DNA from: UBA969 sp041694635
GTDB taxonomy: Bacteria; Planctomycetota; Planctomycetia; Gemmatales; Gemmataceae
Reading direction: 5' to 3'
DNA length: 64,000 nucleotides
Assembly (NCBI GenBank): GCA_041694635.1
Contig: JBDNHI010000010.1
Span: 124,001-188,000, forward strand
Below the pieces are notes generated by a model. It was not told the DNA's origin and did not search any database. It was given only the letters and a program-made list of their open reading frames with translations. Position numbers and translations under genes: made by a program. Of the stretch, positions 26,412-34,963 are shown piece by piece (positions within the stretch are counted from its first letter, which is position 1; the number at the start of each line of letters is the position of its first letter).

Positions 26412-29400
26412 GTGTGGACTCCGAAGCGGATTTTAATTCTTGGGTTCGGGTTCACCCTTTTTATGACCCTGTACTTCGTTTATGCTTGGTTCTTGGGGGC
26501 AATTGATGGGCTGCCCCCACTACCCTACGCATTTAGCGCTCGGGCCAAAGAAACTCTACCACCATTACCAGTAAAACCAACCAGTAGGGTTGTTACAAAA
26601 TTACAACAAGCCTTTGGCCTAGATTGCCCTGAAGTTCAAAGAAAAATAAAAATTGAGTTAAACTCTCGAAGTATGGTTTTTGCTGCAGATAGTTTCCAAA
26701 TTGAACCAGATGGCAGAGTTCGGTTATTACCTTTGAGCTTGGTTGTTTACAACAAAGATAAAAATGATGCTCGCCCAGTTGAAATCAATACTATCCGAGG
26801 CGATGTTGCTTTTCTTAAATTCGATCGCCCCGTTGTAAACTTAACTGATGTGGGAAATAGGAAGGTAATAGGCGGAGAAATATCAGGGAAAATCGAAATT
26901 GTAAACAATCGAAAAACGCCTTCCAGAGATGATGACCTTTTTATTTTTATACCCCAAGGCCCCTTATTTTATCAAGAAAACAAACAGCTTATCTGGACTG
27001 AGGATTCAATTCATCTCACCGATAACCATAGTAAGCCAAGACCAACCGAAGTTCATGGACTAGGTATGGAAATGGAACTTCTGACGGAATCGACGCTGCC
27101 AACTGCAACTCCAATAAAGAAAACAAAAAGCGATAACATTCTTGGAGTTAAAAGAATTAAACTGCTATCCAATGTTGATATGCATCTTTATGTAGATAAT
27201 GATTCCAGCTTTTTAGGTGCAACTTCTTCAAAAGATGAAAAGAAACCCACCGTATCAGGAACTCCAAAAGAGAAAGCCCATATTGGAATTAAGACCCAAG
27301 GAACATTCGATTATTTCATTCAAAAAGGCAGAGATATTGCTGTTTTTGATGCGTGTATTAAACCGGGAACCCCAACACGGGATGTCATCGTTACTCGCCA
27401 TCACGAAAATATTGGACAAATTGACCAACTCATTTGTGAAAAACTCGAAATCAATCTGAAGAGAAAAGATAATTCAGGCACCTCATCAAGTATTGAAAAC
27501 GAAGAAAAAAGTTTAGATTCTGGAATTGATATCGAGAATGTTAGAGCAATCGGAAAAGAAGTAATCTTAATCTCGGAAGAAGAAAAGCTAGAAGCACACG
27601 GAGATAATTTCTTTTATGATGCCAATACATCAACGGCCACCTTAAAAGGTACTCCAGAAATGTGGGCGGTAAAGGAAAACAATATTTTACATTCTATCGA
27701 AATGACCATAATTAATAAAAAGGGTGATCCTAAAGACCCTAAATCAAAGTCTTATCAAACCGCAACTGCAAAGGGGCCAGGTTGGATCGATATCACGGAC
27801 AAAGATAAAAAAAAACAGGCAAAACCTATTCGTGCGACTTGGAAAGATCAACTAATTTCAACCCGCGAAGGTCTGATGGATTTGCTTATACTTACCGGAG
27901 ATGCGAAATTCGCAGACCCTGCCAAAGATCAGAATTTACAAGCAGATACTTTGAAAGTCTGGCTGAAATCCCCAGATATTATTACACCGATTTCTAAAAC
28001 TTTAATAAGCAAAGAATCTTCCCCTGCAAAGGGAACTACCGGAGGATCGGGGAAAAAACTTTATCGCGTTGAGGCTATGGGCAATGTTTCCGCTGATTCT
28101 CGTGACCTAATCATTCGAGATAGTGGCAGGCTATCAGTTTGGTTCAAGGATATTACACCAGAGAAAACCTTTTCAGAAAAAGCCCTTACTGTAAGCAACA
28201 ATCCAATCGAGAACCCTTCTAAGGCTACGACTGCAAATCAAAACCCTCAAAATCCAATCCCTCCAGTTTCCACCATTCCTAATACCGAATTGAAAATTGA
28301 TGGTGCTAATAAAGATCTTAAAAATAATACTGCTAGGCCAATTCATTTATCTGCTAGATCAATTGAAGCGTGGGCTAATCAAATCGAAAACAAAAACCAT
28401 CTAGAAAAACTTTGGACCGAAGGATCGGTTACCGTACAGCAAGATTCTGAAAAACCAGGGGAAAAGGGTGTCGATATCAAGGGAGATACCTTGCATATGA
28501 CTGCACACCCAGATGGAAATTTCCTTGTTGTTACTGGTGACTTGGCTCAACTTAGAATGGATAAAATGCTTATCGTTGGACCCGAAGTTAACATTGACCA
28601 AGCTACCAACAAAGCGTGGGTCAACGGGGTTGGAGCTATGCAAATGGAAAGTACTACTAACTTCCAAGGTACTAAACTTAACAAAGCAGTTCCGATGGAA
28701 GTACACTGGAACAAATCAATGTTTTTTAACGGGAAGTTTGCGGAATTTCATGGCGGTATTCAGGCAGAGCAGGAAAACTCTAGACTGGCTTGCCAATCAC
28801 TTCAAGTGTTTTTTGATAAGGCCGTCTCGCTTAAAGGTGGAAACAAGAACGAACAATCGGCCAGAGTTCAGAATCTTGTTTGCGACCGAAGCGTAAGGGT
28901 TGAAGAAATCTTGCGAGAGGATGATAAAATAATTAAGTATCACCGTATTCAAGCCGTCACACTTTCTATGAACCGTTTAGATAAAGAAGATGGGGATGGA
29001 AATGAAGAAATCAAGATTAAGGATAATAGCAAAGCAAAAGATTCTGGCGATGGCAATGAAGTGCGTGCTTCTGGCCCTGGGGAAGTTCGAATTATGCAAA
29101 GGGGCGGGGGTGAGCCTGTTCTAGCTCCACTTTCACCAGACAACCAGAAAAATATCGAAACTAAAATCGGAAGCAAAACTGTTTCCGATGAAATGAAATT
29201 AACCCAAGTTAATTTCCTTAGAAGTATGTATGGAAATAGCAAACGCAACACCGCTACTTTTCTAGAGAATGTCCGCGTGCTTAATTTCCCCTGCGATAAC
29301 CCAAACATTGATATCGATCTTGAATCTGTTATGGATCATCTCCCTAAGGGAGGAATGTACCTACGATGCGATAGGTTGGATGTACTAAGTAAACAAGGTG

Positions 29401-29669
29401 CAAGTAAGACCCAACAAGAAATGATTGCCAAAGGCCGAGTTATGGTTCAAGCCCAAGAGTTTTGGGGTCGTGCTGAACAAGTTTCGTACGAAGAAGCCAA
29501 GGAACTTGTGATTTTCTACGGCGGCGAAACTGGTCTTGCGACTTTATACAAAAAGACTAGGCAAGGTGTTCCACCAGAAGAAATCAAAGGAAAAAAGATT
29601 ACCTACAACCGTTTATCAGGGCAATTTAAAATCGATGAAGGCCGCTGGCTAAATGGTGGTTCCAACTAA
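26412..29669 (+). CDS. very large LptC/OstA-like membrane-anchored protein
   Basis: 1085 residues from GTG 26412, supported by AAGGAG (26396-26401). One N-terminal membrane helix at ~7-30 (ILILGFGFTLFMTLYFVYAWFL), followed by a long region rich in short beta strands: repeats of 'D-x-hydrophobic-x-G/A-x-G-x-V' such as GDAKFADPAKDQNLQADTLKV, MGNVSADSRDLIIRD and GDLAQLRMDKMLIVG. This is how LptC and OstA/LptA jellyroll sheets look. Placement 33 bp behind kdsC fits the kdsD-kdsC-lptC order of LPS loci. I infer a bridge carrying LPS-like lipid across the periplasm. At five times the size of LptC, it may replace LptC and LptA together. Confidence 0.65.
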   Translation: MWTPKRILILGFGFTLFMTLYFVYAWFLGAIDGLPPLPYAFSARAKETLPPLPVKPTSRVVTKLQQAFGLDCPEVQRKIKIELNSRSMVFAADSFQIEPDGRVRLLPLSLVVYNKDKNDARPVEINTIRGDVAFLKFDRPVVNLTDVGNRKVIGGEISGKIEIVNNRKTPSRDDDLFIFIPQGPLFYQENKQLIWTEDSIHLTDNHSKPRPTEVHGLGMEMELLTESTLPTATPIKKTKSDNILGVKRIKLLSNVDMHLYVDNDSSFLGATSSKDEKKPTVSGTPKEKAHIGIKTQGTFDYFIQKGRDIAVFDACIKPGTPTRDVIVTRHHENIGQIDQLICEKLEINLKRKDNSGTSSSIENEEKSLDSGIDIENVRAIGKEVILISEEEKLEAHGDNFFYDANTSTATLKGTPEMWAVKENNILHSIEMTIINKKGDPKDPKSKSYQTATAKGPGWIDITDKDKKKQAKPIRATWKDQLISTREGLMDLLILTGDAKFADPAKDQNLQADTLKVWLKSPDIITPISKTLISKESSPAKGTTGGSGKKLYRVEAMGNVSADSRDLIIRDSGRLSVWFKDITPEKTFSEKALTVSNNPIENPSKATTANQNPQNPIPPVSTIPNTELKIDGANKDLKNNTARPIHLSARSIEAWANQIENKNHLEKLWTEGSVTVQQDSEKPGEKGVDIKGDTLHMTAHPDGNFLVVTGDLAQLRMDKMLIVGPEVNIDQATNKAWVNGVGAMQMESTTNFQGTKLNKAVPMEVHWNKSMFFNGKFAEFHGGIQAEQENSRLACQSLQVFFDKAVSLKGGNKNEQSARVQNLVCDRSVRVEEILREDDKIIKYHRIQAVTLSMNRLDKEDGDGNEEIKIKDNSKAKDSGDGNEVRASGPGEVRIMQRGGGEPVLAPLSPDNQKNIETKIGSKTVSDEMKLTQVNFLRSMYGNSKRNTATFLENVRVLNFPCDNPNIDIDLESVMDHLPKGGMYLRCDRLDVLSKQGASKTQQEMIAKGRVMVQAQEFWGRAEQVSYEEAKELVIFYGGETGLATLYKKTRQGVPPEEIKGKKITYNRLSGQFKIDEGRWLNGGSN

Positions 29670-29706
29670 AAAAGGCCCCTGCTTCATTCCAAAACAAGGG
29701 CCTTTA
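29668..29706. terminator. bidirectional terminator
   Basis: AAAGGCCC (29671-29678) and GGGCCTTT (29698-29705) form an 8-bp stem, with A-runs on the left and TTT on the right. It sits between the convergent OstA-like and DUF1080 genes and can serve both. Confidence 0.75.
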
Positions 29707-29726
29707 AACTTTGCAACCTCCATAAA

Positions 29727-30347
29727 TTATGGAAGTTCAATTATTTCCATTTTTTTAATTATCACTTTTGAACCAGGGTCGTGTTGCTGAATTGCAAAAT
29801 GACCCTCGGTAATCTTAGCTTTATCACCTGTCAACTTAGTATCCACAGTTATCTTACCGTTAACTTTGATCACAATATGATCACCATCTGCCAAAACTTC
29901 TTGGGTAAAAAAAGTGTCAGGTTTAACAAGTTGTTCATAAATAAGGCAATCTTTTACATTATAAAGACTTCCAGTACGAACTTTATCACCGCCAGTACTA
30001 TTAATTTGTGCTTCTAAACCTGGAGGAAAAGCCTTAGCAAACTTGGTACGAAAATACTGGCCACTGTTACCTTTATCACTGATCGAAACTTCAACTTTGA
30101 ACTTAAAGTTTTTATAGTTTCCTTTTTCGCTAAAAAGATGACCTGCTGGCCCCGTACCAACGATCATACCATCAACAACTTCCCATTTTGCTTTATCATC
30201 GGGATGGGTTTTCCACCCAGTAAGGTCTTTGCCATTAAAAATCGAGATCCACTTTTCTTCACCTTCTGCAGCGGAGCCAAACCCCTGAAAAAGTAGTGTG
30301 GAAATCATCAAAGAGAAAATCAACCTAAGCCAAGTCATACGATTCAT
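29727..30347 (-). CDS. secreted DUF1080 (3-keto-disaccharide hydrolase-like) protein
   Basis: 206 residues. Signal peptide at 1-27 (WLRLIFSLMISTLLFQ, cleavage near SAA). The mature domain shows the DUF1080 concanavalin-like fold: WISIFNGKDLTGWKT, WEVVDGMIVG, GNSGQYFRTK, GLEAQIN and IVIKVNGKITVDTKL. AGGGGG lies just before the ATG at 30345-30347. The family is greatly expanded in Planctomycetes; some members cleave 3-keto-glycosides in the periplasm. Here the substrate is not known. Confidence 0.9.
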   Translation of the reverse strand: MNRMTWLRLIFSLMISTLLFQGFGSAAEGEEKWISIFNGKDLTGWKTHPDDKAKWEVVDGMIVGTGPAGHLFSEKGNYKNFKFKVEVSISDKGNSGQYFRTKFAKAFPPGLEAQINSTGGDKVRTGSLYNVKDCLIYEQLVKPDTFFTQEVLADGDHIVIKVNGKITVDTKLTGDKAKITEGHFAIQQHDPGSKVIIKKMEIIELP

Positions 30348-30431
30348 CTTAACCCCCTAAAAAATCTAAAGTGTATAAAATCTATCAAGAGCATAACTAA
30401 TTTCAAAATATCTGAAACAAAAAAACAAAGG

Positions 30432-31361
30432 TTAGCCTTCATTTCTGATTTCAACTTTATTTCTCTCAGGCAAATAACGCCAACACAAGGCAGATATTAA
30501 CAAAACCCCACCTATCCAAGTGCTGAGGGTCGGCATATCTTTCTCTGGTGCGATCATAAATGCCCAGATTGGATTTAATATTGGCTCCAACAAAGTAAGG
30601 ATTCCTGCTTCCTGAGGACTAATTACTTTCAAACTTCGTGCGGTCAGCATATAAGGCAATCCCAGTTGAAAAAAGCCAAACAAAAAAAGAATGATTAACT
30701 GTTTTGAAGTTGGGAAAGGCATCAAAATTACAAAAGGTAAAAGTAGCAGTGCAGCAACAGAAAGATTGACGAAAGTAACCCAAGCAGCGGCAATATTGAC
30801 CTGAAAACGAATGCCAATAATAACAAGAGCATAAGTAAAACCACTGCCTAAAGCAATTAGAATGACTACTCCTTCACCGGCGTGCCACCCTCCAGCAACG
30901 ATAACAAGAATGCCTAAAATTGCTGGTATAATTGCCTGAATTACCTTCCTATCTGGTTTTTCTTTCAAAAAACATACCGAGAAAAGCACAAACCAAACTA
31001 AGGAAGTATATTGCAAAAGAATAGCATTGGCGGCGGTGCCTAAAGCAAGTGCCGTAACAAAGAGCGCATTCATAATTGCAAAACTTAATGCTGTGGGAAC
31101 CATAGACTTTTGGAATTTCATATCTCGATAACGCACAAAAAAAGCGATACCCAAGGCAGCAAAAAGAACACGGAAAAATGCCATTTGCAAAGGATGAATT
31201 TCAATGGCTTCATTAATTCCGAAAGTGCCCTGCAACCATCTTGTGAAAAGCCCACTGGTGCTCCAAAGAATCGAAGCGAGAATTAGCAGTAATCTTGCTT
31301 GGTTACGATTGCCGGATGAATTTTTTTCAATTTCGATAAGTGCCATAAATCCTGAAATCAT
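30432..31361 (-). CDS. EamA/DMT-family transporter
   Basis: 309 residues with ten hydrophobic segments, in two EamA halves (~25-150 and ~165-295). The conserved start of the first half is LILASILWSTSGLFTRW, and the second half has ISPQEAGILTLLEPILNPIWAF. It is likely an inner-membrane metabolite exporter; the substrate is unknown. The start could instead be the ATG at 31344-31346. It is followed upstream by a GNAT gene on the same strand, 28 bp away, so the pair is probably an operon. Confidence 0.88.
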   Translation of the reverse strand: MISGFMALIEIEKNSSGNRNQARLLLILASILWSTSGLFTRWLQGTFGINEAIEIHPLQMAFFRVLFAALGIAFFVRYRDMKFQKSMVPTALSFAIMNALFVTALALGTAANAILLQYTSLVWFVLFSVCFLKEKPDRKVIQAIIPAILGILVIVAGGWHAGEGVVILIALGSGFTYALVIIGIRFQVNIAAAWVTFVNLSVAALLLLPFVILMPFPTSKQLIILFLFGFFQLGLPYMLTARSLKVISPQEAGILTLLEPILNPIWAFMIAPEKDMPTLSTWIGGVLLISALCWRYLPERNKVEIRNEG

Positions 31362-31389
31362 TCTGAATGCTTAGCAGCAAACTCTTGGC

Positions 31390-31842
31390 CTAGATATATT
31401 TTTGAAAAACCTGGTAATCAGCGTATTTCATTCCAACTTTTTGATATACATTTTTGGCGTGGTTATTGTTTGACTCAACATACAGGCGAAGTGCGACAAC
31501 ATCTTTTTCTTTTTTTGCAAGATTTTCGATGTGTCGAAACAGAGTTTTAAAAAGCCCCATTCTACGAAATTCAGCCGCTACATAAACACTTTGAACCCAC
31601 CAAATCCATCCATTCCGCCAATCGCTCCATTCGAAAGTAATCATTAATTGGCCAACTATTTCACCATCAATTTCAGCGATAAAATAGAATCCTTTTAAAG
31701 AATCTTCGAGGCAACCAGCAACACCTTCATGAAGGATTGCCTCATCAAGAAGTAAGTTTTCTGATTCAAAAGCAAGCGCTTTGTTCATTTTAACAATGAA
31801 ATCAGCATCTTTTTGATTCGCCTTTCGCACAGTTATCGCCAT
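31390..31842 (-). CDS. GNAT-family N-acetyltransferase
   Basis: 150 residues. The acetyl-CoA-binding motif A is VQSVYVAAEFRRMGLFKTLFRHIE (R/Q-x-x-G-x-G/L pattern), motif B is ALRLYVESNNNHAKNVYQKVGMKYADY, both near-complete. SD GAGG lies before the ATG at 31840-31842. The acceptor substrate is not deducible. It is the first gene of a two-gene unit with the EamA transporter, an arrangement that may link acetylation and export of one metabolite. Confidence 0.88.
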   Translation of the reverse strand: MAITVRKANQKDADFIVKMNKALAFESENLLLDEAILHEGVAGCLEDSLKGFYFIAEIDGEIVGQLMITFEWSDWRNGWIWWVQSVYVAAEFRRMGLFKTLFRHIENLAKKEKDVVALRLYVESNNNHAKNVYQKVGMKYADYQVFQKYI

Positions 31843-31901
31843 AATTGCCTCTAGGGTAGGTGTACCTTGTTTTAACTTATTAACCTTGGAGTCAATTTAT
31901 A

Positions 31902-32414
31902 ATGAAACTTGAAACCTTCATAAGGGATATTCCAGATTTTCCCAAGCCTGGTATTTTATTTAAAGATATTACACCATTATTAGCATCCCCATCTGCATTT
32001 GAAACTTCGATAATCCGACTGGAAGAAATGATAAAAAGTCTGAAGGTTGATTCCATCGCCGCTGCCGAAGCTAGGGGGTTCTTATTTGCGGCCCCGTTGG
32101 CAATACGATTAAAGAAACCGCTTATTCTACTGCGAAAACCTGGAAAACTTCCTTACAAAACACATTCCCTGCAGTATGATTTAGAATACGGCAGTGCAGA
32201 ATTACATATGCATATCGATGCGATTAAAACCGGCGATTCGGTGCTGCTGCTAGACGATGTTTTAGCGACAGGGGGAACGATGAAGGCAGCTTGTGAATTA
32301 ATCAAAAAAGCTGGGGGAAATGTAGCAGCTTGCGCTTTTTTAATTGAATTATCATTCTTAAAAGGTAAAGAACAGCTCAAAGATCATACCTGCCTTAGTT
32401 TGATTACCTATTAG
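31902..32414 (+). CDS. apt: adenine phosphoribosyltransferase
   Basis: 170 residues, the normal Apt length. It joins adenine and PRPP to form AMP (purine salvage). N-terminal IRDIPDFPKPGILFKDITPLL is the Apt signature, AAAEARGFLFAAPLA the next, and the PRPP-binding loop VLLLDDVLATGGTM covers 115-128. GGAG precedes ATG 31902. It lies 42 bp ahead of hisI on the same strand, linking two PRPP- and adenine-nucleotide-related steps. Confidence 0.95.
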   Translation: MKLETFIRDIPDFPKPGILFKDITPLLASPSAFETSIIRLEEMIKSLKVDSIAAAEARGFLFAAPLAIRLKKPLILLRKPGKLPYKTHSLQYDLEYGSAELHMHIDAIKTGDSVLLLDDVLATGGTMKAACELIKKAGGNVAACAFLIELSFLKGKEQLKDHTCLSLITY

Positions 32415-32456
32415 AATAAACTGTGTAAATACTAAAAAGTTTAAGGTGGGAGTAAA

Positions 32457-32828
32457 ATGTTAGATTTTTCTAAGTCAGGCGGCATGGTACCAGCCATTGC
32501 CCAAGATGCAAAAACGGGTGAAGTGCTTATGCTTGCCTATATGAATCAGGAGGCGTTTGAAGAAACGCTTAAAACGGGTCAAGCGGTTTATTTCAGCAGA
32601 AGTCGAAATAAACTTTGGCGCAAAGGCGAGGAAAGTGGAAATTTTCAGATTGTCAAAGAAATTTTTATCGATTGCGATGCAGATACTGTGCTTGTTAAAG
32701 TTGAACAAATTGGCGGCGCTGCCTGCCACGAAGGTTTTTCTTCCTGCTTTTTCCGTAAGTTAAAGGATGGACAAACCGAAACTATTGGTGAAAGAATCTT
32801 TGACCCTTTAAAGGTGTATAAGAAATGA
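32457..32828 (+). CDS. hisI: phosphoribosyl-AMP cyclohydrolase
   Basis: 123 residues, a stand-alone HisI without a fused HisE pyrophosphohydrolase. Opens the purine ring of PR-AMP in step three of histidine synthesis. Zinc and magnesium ligands are intact: D72, C73, D74, D76 in DCDADT, and C90 and C97 in CHEGFSSC. The LWRKGEESG motif is also conserved. GGGAG lies just before ATG 32457. Its end overlaps the hisG start by four bases (ATGA). Confidence 0.95.
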   Translation: MLDFSKSGGMVPAIAQDAKTGEVLMLAYMNQEAFEETLKTGQAVYFSRSRNKLWRKGEESGNFQIVKEIFIDCDADTVLVKVEQIGGAACHEGFSSCFFRKLKDGQTETIGERIFDPLKVYKK

Positions 32829-33706
32829 GCAACCCGAGAACTCTACGCTTGGGAATCCCCGACGGAAGCCTAAAAAATGCCAGTGCAGATTTATTTCGCA
32901 AAGCGGGATATAACCTTACTTTTCAACCACGAAGTTACTACCCTTCGATTGATGACCCTGAAATCCATTGCACACTTATTCGTGCCCAAGAGATGGCACG
33001 ATATGTGGAAAATGGCTCTTTAGACTGTGGCCTTACAGGTTTTGACTGGGTCGAAGAAAGTCAGGCCAAAGTAATCATAATGACCGAACTCATTTTCAGC
33101 AAGGTAAGCAAAAAACCAGTGCGTTGGGTGCTTGCTGTGCCCGAAGATTCCGAGATCAAAACTGTTTCTGATTTACAAGGTAAGCGAATCTCTACCGAAG
33201 TCGTCAACATAACTAAACGATGGCTTGCCAGTCATAATGTTGAAGCTAATGTAGAATTTAGTTGGGGCGCAACGGAAGTTAAACCTCCACGATTTGCAGA
33301 CGCTATCGTCGATGTTACTGAAACAGGAAGTTCACTAAGAGCCAACAAGCTAAGAGTAATTGCAGAACTTTTAGAAAGCACCACCCGATTCATTTCCAAT
33401 AAAGAATCAATTGCAGATCCTTGGAAACGCAAAAAAATGGACGATATGATTTTGATGCTAAAAGGAGCACTTGCTGCTGAAGGAAAAGTCGGGCTAATGA
33501 TGAATGTTCCTAAAAGCGCACTTACCGAAGTATTGAAAATTTTACCAGCTTTACAAAAGCCAACTATTTCATCGTTATCGGATCCATCTTGGGTAGCATT
33601 GAATACGATTTTAGATGAAAGCGTGGTCAGGCATATTATTCCGCAACTTAGTCAAGCAGGGGCAAAGGGAATCGTTGAATACCCATTAAGTAAAATAATT
33701 GACTAG
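32825..33706 (+). CDS. hisG: ATP phosphoribosyltransferase, long form
   Basis: First, committed step of histidine synthesis (ATP + PRPP to PR-ATP). At 293 residues it is the long HisG with a C-terminal ACT-like regulatory domain (~220-293), so it should be feedback-regulated by histidine without HisZ. N-terminal LRLGIPDGSLKNASADLFRKAG, CGLTGFDWVEE and the PRPP loop in DAIVDVTETGSSLRANKL are present. It starts in the stop of hisI. The other his genes are not in this window. Confidence 0.95.
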   Translation: MSNPRTLRLGIPDGSLKNASADLFRKAGYNLTFQPRSYYPSIDDPEIHCTLIRAQEMARYVENGSLDCGLTGFDWVEESQAKVIIMTELIFSKVSKKPVRWVLAVPEDSEIKTVSDLQGKRISTEVVNITKRWLASHNVEANVEFSWGATEVKPPRFADAIVDVTETGSSLRANKLRVIAELLESTTRFISNKESIADPWKRKKMDDMILMLKGALAAEGKVGLMMNVPKSALTEVLKILPALQKPTISSLSDPSWVALNTILDESVVRHIIPQLSQAGAKGIVEYPLSKIID

Positions 33707-33952
33707 CAAATCAAGTTTAATAATAAGTCAAATTGCCCTCGCAAAAAAGGAAGGCTTGTTTCTTTAAAGTTTCGAGCCATTATGATTACAAGTTGTCTGT
33801 GGAAAATTTGGTTCAATTTAAAGCTTAAAGCAATCAAGTGGCATATCGAAAAATGAGGGATTAGCAAAGATTACGGAAAAAGATATTACTCCCTAATTTT
33901 TTGCGCTAAGATTTTAATTATGGTTATGAGTAAATCCCCTTAACATTTCTGA

Positions 33953-34768
33953 ATGACTAATATGAAAATTGTATTTACTGCGGACTTACACCAACCTGTG
34001 ACTCCACAATGGCAGATTCAAAACCTTATAGAAGAAATTGCAAATTTTGAACCCGAGATTGTAATTCTGGGGGGCGACCTTGGCGAATCTGTTCAAGATT
34101 TCGAAAAATGCCTAAGTCTTTTTAAAAAACAATTCACTTGCCCCCTGCTGGTTTTCCCAGGCAACCACGACCTCTGGGTGCGAAGATTTAGCGACAGTAA
34201 AAAATTATGGTTCGAAGAACTTCCTTCTATTGCCCAAGGGTTAGGCTGTATTTGGTTAGAAGGAAAATCTTTTGTACACCAAAAGGTTGGCATTGTAGGA
34301 ACCATCGGGTGGTATGATTATTCTGCTGCAGATACCAATATTGCGCACTCAGAATTGCACTATGCCCAAGAGAAATTTAATTTCAACAGCGATGCCTTGC
34401 TAGTTGATTGGGAATGGTCGGACCCGGAATTTGCGTTGCGTGTATCGCAACCATTTATTGAAGAAATAAAAGCAATGGAAGTAAGTTCTAAAGTTGAAAG
34501 AATAATAGTAGCAACGCATTTTCCTATTTTAGAGGAACAAATTCACCGCGAGACGGGCAACCCTGGTTGGGCGTTTTCGAATGCGTATGCTGGAAACCTG
34601 ACACTGGGCAAGCAAGTTTTAAAAGCCAAGAAATTAACTCACATTTTGAGCGGCCATACGCATATACAAAAGTATGGCATGTTAAGCAGAAAAGACCTAA
34701 ACCCCGTAGAATACCATGTACTTGGGGCAGATTATCAAAAACCCTGTATGATAGGTCTTGCAATTTAA
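33953..34768 (+). CDS. calcineurin-like metallophosphoesterase
   Basis: 271 residues with the full metal motif set: ADLHQP (D11, H13), GGDLGE (D42), PGNHDLW (N71, H72), ATHFP and SGHTH. Two divalent metals and hydrolysis of a phosphoester are expected. The substrate cannot be read. The start is either ATG 33953 or the in-frame ATG 33962, neither with a good SD. The 246 bp before it hold no other gene or clear structure. Confidence 0.88.
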   Translation: MTNMKIVFTADLHQPVTPQWQIQNLIEEIANFEPEIVILGGDLGESVQDFEKCLSLFKKQFTCPLLVFPGNHDLWVRRFSDSKKLWFEELPSIAQGLGCIWLEGKSFVHQKVGIVGTIGWYDYSAADTNIAHSELHYAQEKFNFNSDALLVDWEWSDPEFALRVSQPFIEEIKAMEVSSKVERIIVATHFPILEEQIHRETGNPGWAFSNAYAGNLTLGKQVLKAKKLTHILSGHTHIQKYGMLSRKDLNPVEYHVLGADYQKPCMIGLAI

Positions 34769-34934
34769 AGTGTAAATTGGGCATGTAGTAAGAGTAAAAA
34801 TTTAAAGAAAGATAAGGCTTACCGAGCCATCCCATTTTCTATGGAAATCATATTTTTTTCTTTTTTACTTAAGCGTGGCAAATTAACACGCCGATATGTT
34901 TAATGATGGTGTGAAAGGATTTACACCCAAAAGT

Positions 34935-34953
34935 TTTGCTCCCAGCAAAGGAG
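34935..34953 (+). promoter_or_regulatory. leader with two mutually exclusive hairpins over the SD
   Basis: TTTGCT (34935-34940) pairs with AGCAAA (34944-34949) across CCC. Alternatively CTCC (34939-34942) pairs with GGAG (34950-34953), hiding the AAAGGAG SD of the MMPL gene (ATG 34964). The stems are short, so this is only suggestive. Confidence 0.25.
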
Positions 34954-34963
34954 TTGCAAGGGA

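Noticed and set aside
33707..33952. Possible tRNA or small RNA in the gap after hisG
   Set aside because: I looked for cloverleaf stems, the T-loop sequence and strong hairpins and saw none.
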